Origin: SIG459 sp045631645
GTDB lineage: Bacteria; Bacillota; Clostridia; Oscillospirales; Oscillospiraceae
Direction: 5' to 3'
Assembly: GCA_045631645.1 (NCBI GenBank)
Contig: JAZQVC010000018.1
Span: 1-16,878, forward strand
Length of the DNA: 16,878 nt
Below the pieces are notes generated by a model. It was given only the letters and a program-made list of their open reading frames with translations, did not search any database and had not been told where the DNA came from. How positions within the stretch are numbered: the first letter of the stretch is position 1; each line of letters opens with the position of its first letter. Made by a program: the position numbers and the translations under genes. Below are positions 1-5,796 of this stretch, in pieces.

Positions 1-1529
1 CAAAACCCACACCTGCACCCACCCCTACACCCACTGTTAAGCCCACTGTTAAGCCCACGCCTACACCTGTGCCTACTGTCAAGCCTGCCCCTACGCCCTC
101 TGCAACTCCTGCTCCCAGCCCCACTCCAACTTCCACCCCCGCACCCGCAGAGAAGCCTGAGAAGCAGTCTAACACAGACAGGGACGAGCTTATAAACTAT
201 GACGACCCGGGTTATGAGCTTTCATGGAAGCTCAGTGCAAGCGCTCTTGTTGTTGACGGGGAAGAGGAATGGGAAAATAATTTCTCTGACCTTCGTCTGG
301 ACGCATGGTACTATGATTATGTTGCCGATCTTGCCGAAGCAGGTATCATAAACGGATATCCCGACGGAACATTCAAGCCCGGCAATGCTGTCACATGGGG
401 CGAGGCTCTCAAAACCATGACATTGATTTCCGGTTTCTCCGCCATAGAGGCAGAGGAAGAGGAACACTGGGCAAAGGGATATCTGGATTTTGCTCTTGAA
501 GAAGGCTTTCTGAAAAGCGCGGTCGGAATCAAGCTGAATGCGTATATAAGCCGAAACGATGCGGCAAAGCTTCTGGCGGCATTTTTGGAGCTTGAGCAAG
601 AGGCGGAGATGAAAAATCCCTTCAAAGATACGGAAGATCCCGCTGTACTGGCGCTTTACCATGCCGGAATAGTGGATGGCAGCCTTGAAGATAAACGCAG
701 ATATTTTAAGGGCGAGGATAATATAAAGCGCAGCGAGCTTTGCAAGATCCTCAGCCTCGGCGAAGAATATGTTGAGGAAAACTTTATCTCCATTATGGGC
801 GACAGAGTAAAGATAAACTTTGACCTGCCTATGAATGAGCTGGATGAAAGCCGCTTCCTCTCTTATAAAGACCGAATTTATTATGATGATTCCTCGATGG
901 ATGTTCGCTACGGCGTTGATGTGAGCCAGCATCAGTATGATATTGACTGGAAAGCCCTCGCCGCCGATGGCTTTGATTATGCCATCATCCGCGTTGGTTA
1001 CCGCGGCTATACCGAGGGCAAGATGAGCATAGACCCCTATTTTGAGAAAAATATGAAAGGCGCCGCCGAGGCAGGCCTTGATGTTGGTGTCTATTTCTTC
1101 TCCCAAGCAATAAGTGTCGAGGAGGCTTTGGAGGAAGCCGAGTTCGTTCTGGAAGCAATCGAGGGCTATGAGATAAACTATCCCGTTGTCTTTGACTGGG
1201 AACCCATGTTTGTGAGCGGCTCAAGAACCGCCACTTATGACGGTGAAATTGTCACCGATGCATCAATCGCCTTTATGAACCGCATAGCCGAGGCCGGATA
1301 TGCGCCCATGACCTATTATAATAAGTCCATCGCATACCTTAAGCTGAATCTGGAGAAGCTGGATGGCTATCCTGTTTGGCTGGCTCAGTATGCAACCGAG
1401 GCTCCCGACTATATATACCGTTTCGATATGTGGCAGTACGGAACTGCTCAGGTGGACGGTGTTGAGGGCGAATGCGATGTGAATATCTCCTTCCGTGACT
1501 TTGCGAAAATTCCGCAAATAGACCATTAA
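1..1529 (+). CDS. SLH-domain cell-surface GH25 muramidase, 5' end cut by window
   Basis: Predicted secreted peptidoglycan hydrolase that cleaves the MurNAc-GlcNAc bond while attached to the cell wall through SLH domains. The frame (codons starting at base 3) is open to the left edge, so the true start and signal peptide lie outside the window; the GTG at 69 is inside the Thr/Pro linker and is not a credible start. Order: a Pro/Thr/Ala-rich linker (to about base 170); a clear SLH repeat (about 282-425, with AWYYDYV and INGYPDGTFKPG); two weaker SLH-like repeats (about 465-600 and 618-750); then a GH25 domain (about 905-1515). GH25 landmarks are DVSQHQ (Asp codon 918-920), FDWEP (Asp 1194-1196, Glu 1200-1202, the expected catalytic acid) and the end motif WQYGTAQVDGVEG. 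Ends TAA at 1527. Family assignment is firm; the exact biological role (growth, lysis or competition) is not visible. Confidence 0.93.
   Translation, partial: KPTPAPTPTPTVKPTVKPTPTPVPTVKPAPTPSATPAPSPTPTSTPAPAEKPEKQSNTDRDELINYDDPGYELSWKLSASALVVDGEEEWENNFSDLRLDAWYYDYVADLAEAGIINGYPDGTFKPGNAVTWGEALKTMTLISGFSAIEAEEEEHWAKGYLDFALEEGFLKSAVGIKLNAYISRNDAAKLLAAFLELEQEAEMKNPFKDTEDPAVLALYHAGIVDGSLEDKRRYFKGEDNIKRSELCKILSLGEEYVEENFISIMGDRVKINFDLPMNELDESRFLSYKDRIYYDDSSMDVRYGVDVSQHQYDIDWKALAADGFDYAIIRVGYRGYTEGKMSIDPYFEKNMKGAAEAGLDVGVYFFSQAISVEEALEEAEFVLEAIEGYEINYPVVFDWEPMFVSGSRTATYDGEIVTDASIAFMNRIAEAGYAPMTYYNKSIAYLKLNLEKLDGYPVWLAQYATEAPDYIYRFDMWQYGTAQVDGVEGECDVNISFRDFAKIPQIDH
30..53 (+). repeat. Two tandem 12-bp units in Thr/Pro linker
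   Basis: CCCACTGTTAAG occurs twice head to tail (30-41, 42-53), with a degenerate third copy near 72-83. It encodes P-T-V-K units in the low-complexity linker of the SLH/GH25 protein. Such short coding repeats commonly vary in copy number by slippage. Confidence 0.8.
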
Positions 1530-1535
1530 ACGAAG

Positions 1536-1568
1536 AAATGCCCGGTTCTGGATGAACCGGGCATTTTG
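1536..1568. terminator. Shared hairpin terminator between convergent GH25 and hpf genes
   Basis: A perfect 13-bp stem (AAATGCCCGGTTC at 1536-1548 with GAACCGGGCATTT at 1554-1566) has a 5-nt loop and is followed by TTTTGTT on the plus strand. The minus-strand side is also T-rich (CATTTCTTCGTTT). It lies 7 nt after the GH25 stop and 23 nt beyond the hpf stop, so it probably ends both transcripts, more strongly on plus. Confidence 0.9.
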
Positions 1569-1588
1569 TTATAGGACTATAAGAAGTG

Positions 1589-2140
1589 TCAGTCGTCTAT
1601 ATCGGTGGCGGAGATAAGTCCATAGCCGCCCTGCTTGCGCTTATAAACAACGGAGAAGCTGTCGTCATCTTCCTGGTTGAGGAAGGCGAAGAACTCGTGT
1701 TCCAGAAGCTTCATCTGCAAAATGGCTTCCTCGACAGTCATAGGCTTGAGAGAGAAGCGCTTTGTGCGCACAACGCGGAAATCGTCATCATCGGCATATT
1801 CCTCTTCGGGAATAAACTCGGCCTTGATGTCGCGCTCAAGGGCGCCCTCGCGGAGCTTTTTCTCAAGACGGGTCTTGTTTTTGCGGATCTGACGTTCGAT
1901 AGCGGCAACAGCGGAGTCGATGGATGCATGCATATCATGGGTCAGTTCGCTTGCGCGGAAATACATACCGTTGTTGTTCAGCGTGACTTCAACTTTGCAG
2001 CGGCCACGCTCGGTGGAGAAGGTGACGGATGCTTCGCTATCCTTTTTGAAATACTTGTCCAGCTTTCCAACCTTCTTCTCTGCGTAGGTAATAACCTCGG
2101 CGTCAACCTGCAGCTTGCGTTCGATAAAGTTATACTTCAT
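1589..2140 (-). CDS. hpf: Ribosome hibernation promoting factor, long form
   Basis: Cytoplasmic protein that binds the 30S decoding region and, in the long form, joins 70S ribosomes into inactive 100S dimers in stationary phase or stress. The 183-residue product has the S30AE/HPF domain at about residues 1-97 (begins MKYNFIERK, then DKYFKKDSEASVTFS), a charged linker, and the C-terminal dimerisation domain at about 122-178 (VVRTKRFSLKPMTVEEA, LLEHEFFAFLN, VVYKRKQGGYGLI). The ATG at 2138-2140 is chosen because AGGAG (2150-2154, minus strand) lies 9 nt upstream; a GTG three codons earlier at 2149 abuts the Shine-Dalgarno and is unlikely. Length and both domains match long HPF of Firmicutes. It is monocistronic, with its own promoter and a convergent terminator. 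Confidence 0.96.
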   Translation of the reverse strand: MKYNFIERKLQVDAEVITYAEKKVGKLDKYFKKDSEASVTFSTERGRCKVEVTLNNNGMYFRASELTHDMHASIDSAVAAIERQIRKNKTRLEKKLREGALERDIKAEFIPEEEYADDDDFRVVRTKRFSLKPMTVEEAILQMKLLEHEFFAFLNQEDDDSFSVVYKRKQGGYGLISATDIDD

Positions 2141-2167
2141 ATAAGTCACTCCTTTTGCTGATTGTGG

Positions 2168-2189
2168 CGGAGAGGGAAGACCTTCTCCG
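2168..2189 (-). other. Hairpin in the hpf 5' leader
   Basis: CGGAGA and TCTCCG arms extended by GG/CC across one A-C mismatch form a stem with a UCUU loop in the predicted hpf leader. It starts at about +1 and ends about 13 nt before the AGGAG. It may stabilise the mRNA; no known riboswitch class is recognised. Confidence 0.5.
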
Positions 2190-2225
2190 TGGTTATATTA
2201 TACAGCATATGGGCGTAAAAGAAAA
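2190..2225 (-). promoter_or_regulatory. Predicted hpf promoter
   Basis: On the minus strand a perfect TATAAT -10 occupies 2202-2197, preceded by a T-rich, weak -35 region (TTTTCT-like, 2225-2220) at 17 bp. The expected start is near 2190, giving a leader of about 50 nt. I do not see a SigB-type or SigH-type promoter, which are known to control hpf (yvyD) in Bacillus. Confidence 0.6.
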
Positions 2226-2231
2226 GCGAAA

Positions 2232-2251
2232 TTGTGCAAAATAGTGCACAA
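2232..2251. promoter_or_regulatory. Operator-like inverted repeat upstream of hpf
   Basis: Perfect 7-bp inverted repeat TTGTGCA-N6-TGCACAA. Its centre is about 51 bp upstream of the predicted hpf start, just beyond the -35 region, which suits an activator site. The regulator is unknown and nothing in the window identifies it. Confidence 0.4.
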
Positions 2252-2291
2252 AAAGCAAGGGCTTGAATTTGGAAGAGGAATATGGTAATAT

Positions 2292-2318
2292 AAAAACGCG
2301 CGAGGGTTTCCCCTCGCG
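2292..2318 (-). terminator. Second (backup) terminator for the LRR gene
   Basis: Read on the minus strand, CGCGAGGG-GAAA-CCCTCGCG is followed by CGTTTTTATATT: a stable GAAA-capped stem with a T tract. It sits downstream of the main LRR-gene terminator, so the two form a tandem pair that would also insulate the hpf promoter region. Confidence 0.6.
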
Positions 2319-2369
2319 TTTCTTTATATGAATAAAAAAGGCTGCGCAGTTTTTGCGCAGCCTTTTTTA
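2298..2369 (+). ncRNA. Candidate ~72-nt small RNA (or only minus-strand terminators)
   Basis: On the plus strand TTGAAT (2263-2268), a 17-bp spacer and TAATAT (2286-2291) form a good SigA-like promoter with a start near 2298. The transcript would open with an 8-bp GC stem (CGCGAGGG 2299-2306 with CCCTCGCG 2311-2318), continue through a 15-nt A/U-rich single-stranded stretch, and end at a 15-bp hairpin with a T6 tail (2334-2368). This is the layout of a bacterial sRNA. The alternative is that both hairpins are only terminators of the minus-strand LRR gene; the first has a GAAA tetraloop when read on minus, which favours that reading. Confidence 0.3.
2334..2368. terminator. Main bidirectional terminator after the LRR gene
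   Basis: A perfect 15-bp stem (2334-2348 with 2354-2368) around a GC core GGCTGCGCA has a 5-nt loop and A6/T6 flanks that give a U-tract on either strand. It begins 4 nt beyond the stop codon of the minus-strand LRR gene. Confidence 0.93.
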
Positions 2370-2372
2370 TTT

Positions 2373-4502
2373 TCAGCCTTCGGTGTTTTCCTCGGGAGGA
2401 AGTGTTGCCTCGGGACTGGGAGTGGGTTCGGGAGTGGTTGTGGCCTCGGGAGTGGTCTCGGGGGAAACTTCAGGAGAAGCCTCGGGAGAAACCTCAGGAG
2501 AAACCTCAGGAGAAACCTCGGGGCTGGGCTCGGTGAGATCAAGATTTGTTACTATCTTGCAGTTGGGCAGAGCCTTCTGGAGATCTCTTACCTGCTCGGC
2601 GGTGAGAGAAGAGTTGCCTCTTATATAAAGGTTCTTGAGATTTGTGAGAGTGTAGAGGGGAGTGAGGTCGCTTATCTCGTTATATTCAAGATCCAACTCG
2701 GTAAGATTGATGAGGGAACTGAGAGCGGAGATGTTTCTTATGCCATTGCCGTTGAGGTCAAGGGTAGTAAGCTTTGTGAGATTGGCAAGGGGGCTGAGAT
2801 CTTTCACATTGTTGAAGCTGAGATGGAGAGAAGTGAGGTTGGTCAGTGCGCTGAGAGCGGATATGGAGCTGATGGAGTTATCCAGCAGACTCAAAGTGCG
2901 AAGGTTGGTAAGAGTGGCGAGAGGGCTCAGATCGGAGATCTTGTTTCCGTAAAGGTCAAGGGCTTCAAGCTTGGTAAGAGGCTTGAGGGGGCTCAGGTCG
3001 GAGATGTTGTTGCCGCTGAGAACCAGGGTTTTGAGGGCGGTGAAATGCTCAAGACCGGAGAGATCGCTTATACCTGCGCCGGAAATGGAGATGCTGGTGG
3101 CGTCGGAGGTGAATTCAACATTGCCAAGCTTAACGGTGTAGAAAAGCTCGGAATGGGTGATCTCGCAGTTTTTGAGTGCCTTCTTCAGCTCATCCATCTT
3201 GTTTGCGGTGATAGCCTTATTGCCTTCCAAAGTCAGCTCAACAAGCTCGGTGAGTCTGATGAGAACATCCATGTCCTTGTCATCAAGATCGGTGTTTTTA
3301 AGACCGAGATGGCGGAGCATGGGGAGCTTAGTCAGGGGATCAAGGCTCTTGAGGGGGTTGCCGCTGAGCCAGAGAGAGTCGAGGTTTACAAGATACTCAA
3401 TAACAGCAATGTCTTTTATCTTGTTGCCGTCAAGGTCCAAATGGTTAAGGGTGACAAGAGTCATAAGGGGGCTTATGTCCTCAATCTTGTTGTTCCAAAG
3501 GCAGAGCCATTCAAGCTTCTGCAGATCGATGAGGGGACTCAGGTCGCTGATAGAGTTGTTGCGGAGGTCAAGCTTTTTAAGTTCGGTGCACTGAGAGAGG
3601 GGGCTGAGGTCGGTGATGTTCTGTCCGCGAAGATCCAGCTCGGTAACGTCACTTTTGAAAGTGATGTTGCCCATGGTTATTTCCTTGACCTCTTCGCTCA
3701 CATCATCGGTATAGATTTTGCATTCGGGCAGGGCTTCCTGAAGAGCCTCAAACTGAGTGTCGGTAATGTTCATACCCTTCATGCTGAGAGTGCGAAGAGA
3801 CTTGAGACCGTAAAGGGGAGTGAAATCTTCAACAAGGTTATTGTCGATATAGAGAGTTTTCAGATTTTCAAGACCGGCAAGGGGACTGAGGTCGCTTATC
3901 TTGTTGTCGGAAAGCTGGAGGAAGTTGATGGTCTTCATCTCAGAGAGGAAGCGCAGATTTGTAATGGAGTTGCCGGAAAGGCTGAGGCTCTCCAGCTCTT
4001 TAAGCTGAGAAATGGCGGAAACATCGCTGTCGGTGAGACCCTTGCCGGAAAGGAGCAGACTCTTTACGGAGAGCTTGATGTCCTTGCCTGCAATTTTAAC
4101 GGTTTCCTCAAGACCGTCACTGCCCTCGTCATCAGGGTCAATGCCGGAAAGCTGCTCAAGGCGTTTTGCTATTGCGCTGCCACCAAGGCGGGAATTGCCG
4201 AGAGAGAGAACCTGAATTGCCATGTTGATGTCGCCGGAGGCATAGTAGGCCTCTGCCATAAGCAGATAGCATTCCTCGGTGTGGTCAATGTCCATGGCTT
4301 TTTCAATAAGCTCTATGGCTTCCTCGTAGTCTCCCTGAAGGAAGGCTGCTTCTGCGTTGTCATAAAAGTTTTTGTAATTGCGGTTGTTGCCGCTGAGGGA
4401 GATGCAGATGATTATAACAATAATCAAAACTGCCGCGGCGGCTGCACCACCGATAAACAACATCTTCTGTTTCTTTTCAAGATTGCTGAAAAAATCTCGC
4501 AT
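2373..4502 (-). CDS. Membrane-anchored TPR and leucine-rich-repeat protein
   Basis: 709-residue protein with a short cytoplasmic N-terminus, one membrane segment (about residues 14-36), a TPR-like helical pair (about 45-105, with FLQGDYEEAIELIEKAM and YYASGDINMAIQVL), then leucine-rich repeats of the 22-residue internalin/SDS22 type (consensus LTNLxxLxLxxNxISDLSPLA). The LRRs form three modules (about 135-264, 273-448, 457-651). Each opens with a short beta-like strand (VKIAGKDIKL, ITMGNITFKS, VKLGNVEFTS) and closes with the same cap (EALPECKI, KALKNCEI, KALPNCKI). The tail (657-709) is rich in Pro, Glu, Ser and Thr. The LRR part is probably extracytoplasmic and binds a protein or glycan; the ligand is unknown. 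Start: ATG with GGAGG 9 nt upstream (4516-4512). No sortase motif, LPxTG or SLH domain is seen. Confidence 0.88.
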   Translation of the reverse strand: MRDFFSNLEKKQKMLFIGGAAAAAVLIIVIIICISLSGNNRNYKNFYDNAEAAFLQGDYEEAIELIEKAMDIDHTEECYLLMAEAYYASGDINMAIQVLSLGNSRLGGSAIAKRLEQLSGIDPDDEGSDGLEETVKIAGKDIKLSVKSLLLSGKGLTDSDVSAISQLKELESLSLSGNSITNLRFLSEMKTINFLQLSDNKISDLSPLAGLENLKTLYIDNNLVEDFTPLYGLKSLRTLSMKGMNITDTQFEALQEALPECKIYTDDVSEEVKEITMGNITFKSDVTELDLRGQNITDLSPLSQCTELKKLDLRNNSISDLSPLIDLQKLEWLCLWNNKIEDISPLMTLVTLNHLDLDGNKIKDIAVIEYLVNLDSLWLSGNPLKSLDPLTKLPMLRHLGLKNTDLDDKDMDVLIRLTELVELTLEGNKAITANKMDELKKALKNCEITHSELFYTVKLGNVEFTSDATSISISGAGISDLSGLEHFTALKTLVLSGNNISDLSPLKPLTKLEALDLYGNKISDLSPLATLTNLRTLSLLDNSISSISALSALTNLTSLHLSFNNVKDLSPLANLTKLTTLDLNGNGIRNISALSSLINLTELDLEYNEISDLTPLYTLTNLKNLYIRGNSSLTAEQVRDLQKALPNCKIVTNLDLTEPSPEVSPEVSPEVSPEASPEVSPETTPEATTTPEPTPSPEATLPPEENTEG
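2457..2525 (-). repeat. 12-bp tandem repeat encoding S-P-E-V
   Basis: About five near-identical 12-bp units (plus-strand form GGAGAAACCTCA) encode repeated Ser-Pro-Glu-Val/Ala in the tail of the LRR protein (residues about 660-682). Near-identity at DNA level implies recent slippage or selection for a spacer of adjustable length. Confidence 0.8.
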
Positions 4503-4554
4503 TATGTATAACCTCCAAAGAAGTGCATTAAGTAATTTTTAACCATATATATAC

Positions 4555-4599
4555 TATATAATATATGGAAGGAATTTACATCAAACTTGCATCTTGCAA
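4555..4599 (-). promoter_or_regulatory. Possible LRR-gene promoter and adjacent palindrome
   Basis: On the minus strand TTGATG (4584-4579), a 17-bp spacer and TTATAT (4561-4556) could drive the LRR gene, although the region is AT-rich and several -10 choices exist. Just upstream lies TTGCA-TCT-TGCAA (4587-4599), a perfect dyad of the T-N11-A form. No clear terminator separates the LysR gene from this point (only a weak stem before T6), so some read-through is possible. Confidence 0.4.
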
Positions 4600-4638
4600 T
4601 ATATGACGCAGAAAAAATTGAAAAGTTCCCAACGGATA

Positions 4639-5532
4639 TTAAAGATTTCCTTTAAATACGCGGAGAGTCTCGTCCATTACGAGATTTACAAGGGAATCGC
4701 GGTTGCTGCGGAGATGGGCAAGGCAGAGGGGAACAGTCTCTCCCGAGGGTATGTAGCGCAGCTCAAAGTTGGATTTTGCGGCTGTCCAGTCGTCGGCCAT
4801 AAGAACGCCCTTTCCGCAGCTGAGGTCAACCATGGCAGAGGAAAGGCTTCTGCAAACCTGAAACTCAGGGGCAACTCCATATTTTTTCAGCATATCTCTG
4901 ATAATGTCGCGATATATGCCGCTGCGTCTGTCGGTTAGGTTTTCTGTTATAAGGAAGGGGAAGCCTGCAACAGTTTCCGGCGTGCATGGTCCGTTTCCCG
5001 TTATAAGACCCGAACAGAGGAAGCCGGAGCCCAGGTCTATAAATGGCTTTGTTTCTATATCCTGTTGCCGCGCATCATCGTAGTTATACATTATTGCAAA
5101 GTCAATTTCCTTGCGCCGCATGGCGGGGACGAGTGTTTCCGGCTCAAGACCTATAACCTCAAGCTTAACACCGGGATAGTGAATTGAAAAATGTCTGGCA
5201 AGGCGGGTATAAAAATGGGCGGCATTCCACGTGAGCACGCAGCCGATGCGGACAACGCCGTAAAGGGTGCCGCTGTCAAGAGAGCGTATGCGCTCCATCA
5301 TGTTTTCATACTCTCTTTTGTATTCCATAAGGAACATAAAAAAGATCTCGCCGGCCTTTGTGAGCTCAACAAGTTTGCCCTGACGGTTGAAGAGAGGAGC
5401 GCCGATTTCCTCCTCCAGAGTGCCTATATTTTTGCTGACTGCAGGCTGGGAGACATATAAAACGGCGGCAGCTTTGGAAAAACTTCTGTGTTCTGCCACC
5501 GCGAGGAAGCAGTTGCGCTGGCTTTCTGTCAT
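4639..5532 (-). CDS. LysR-type transcriptional regulator, divergent to TRAP operon
   Basis: 297-residue LTTR, the usual family length. Residues about 3-62 form the winged helix-turn-helix (FLAVAEHRSFSKAAAVLYV, SQPAVSKNIGTLEEEIGAPLF), followed by a linker helix and a two-lobed effector-binding domain (about 90-295; GVVRIGCVLTWNAAHF opens it, FAIMYNYDD and GVLMADDW follow). The ATG at 5530-5532 has an AGAAGGTG ribosome binding site. It is transcribed away from a TRAP transporter operon with a 264-nt shared control region. The usual inference for this layout is that it senses the TRAP substrate, or a product of it, and controls both transcripts. A perfect TTGACA (5595-5590, minus) is its likely -35 and overlaps one predicted LysR box, which fits autorepression. 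The inducer cannot be told from sequence. Confidence 0.93.
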   Translation of the reverse strand: MTESQRNCFLAVAEHRSFSKAAAVLYVSQPAVSKNIGTLEEEIGAPLFNRQGKLVELTKAGEIFFMFLMEYKREYENMMERIRSLDSGTLYGVVRIGCVLTWNAAHFYTRLARHFSIHYPGVKLEVIGLEPETLVPAMRRKEIDFAIMYNYDDARQQDIETKPFIDLGSGFLCSGLITGNGPCTPETVAGFPFLITENLTDRRSGIYRDIIRDMLKKYGVAPEFQVCRSLSSAMVDLSCGKGVLMADDWTAAKSNFELRYIPSGETVPLCLAHLRSNRDSLVNLVMDETLRVFKGNL

Positions 5533-5566
5533 ATTAACACCTTCTTAATGCGCTTGAATCAATAAA

Positions 5567-5595
5567 AAATTACGGAATTATTAACAAAATGTCAA
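5567..5595 (-). promoter_or_regulatory. Predicted promoter of the LysR-type regulator
   Basis: Perfect -35 TTGACA at 5595-5590 (minus), a 17-bp spacer, and a weak -10 TAATTT at 5572-5567. The -35 overlaps the T-N11-A box at 5582-5594. Confidence 0.5.
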
Positions 5596-5634
5596 AATAA
5601 TGGGCGAAATATTGTAAGATATGACAAAATGTTA
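5582..5634. promoter_or_regulatory. Pair of LysR (T-N11-A) boxes in the divergent region
   Basis: TAACAAAATGTCA (5582-5594) and TGACAAAATGTTA (5622-5634) share the core ACAAAATGT. Each is an imperfect dyad (ACA-AAA-TGT) of exact T-N11-A form, and their centres are 40 bp apart (about four helical turns, same face). Relative to the predicted dctM start they are centred near -93 and -53. Confidence 0.6.
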
Positions 5635-5645
5635 TAGAAAAAAGG

Positions 5646-5681
5646 GTGATATAACCCTGTGGTTATGATATAAATTACCAT
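5646..5681 (+). promoter_or_regulatory. Predicted dctMPQ promoter with embedded 16-bp palindrome
   Basis: GTGATA (5646-5651), a 17-bp spacer, and an extended -10 TGATATAAA (TATAAA at 5669-5674) predict a start near 5681 and a leader of about 116 nt. The perfect palindrome ATAACC-CTGT-GGTTAT (5651-5666) fills the spacer, where a bound repressor would block RNA polymerase. Its sequence differs from the two LysR boxes. Confidence 0.5.
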
Positions 5682-5796
5682 ATATGTATTAGAAAATCAA
5701 GGGCTTTTGATGTAATATATCGGTAACGTTGTTATTTTGGAAGTCTGCGCGACTGACAAAAAACTAATGTTTTCACCAGAGATGGAGGTCGATTTT

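Noticed and set aside
222..1106. Open frame of 294 codons on minus inside the SLH/GH25 gene
   Set aside because: The opposite strand has clear SLH and GH25 motifs; the antisense frame lacks any family signature.
2457..2525. CRISPR-like array in the 12-bp repeats
   Set aside because: Units are contiguous, lie in frame in a coding region and have no spacers.
2328..4511. Open frame of 727 codons on the plus strand opposite the LRR gene
   Set aside because: It mirrors the repeats and codon bias of the minus-strand LRR gene, has no ribosome binding site, begins within a terminator hairpin and shows no domain-like sequence.
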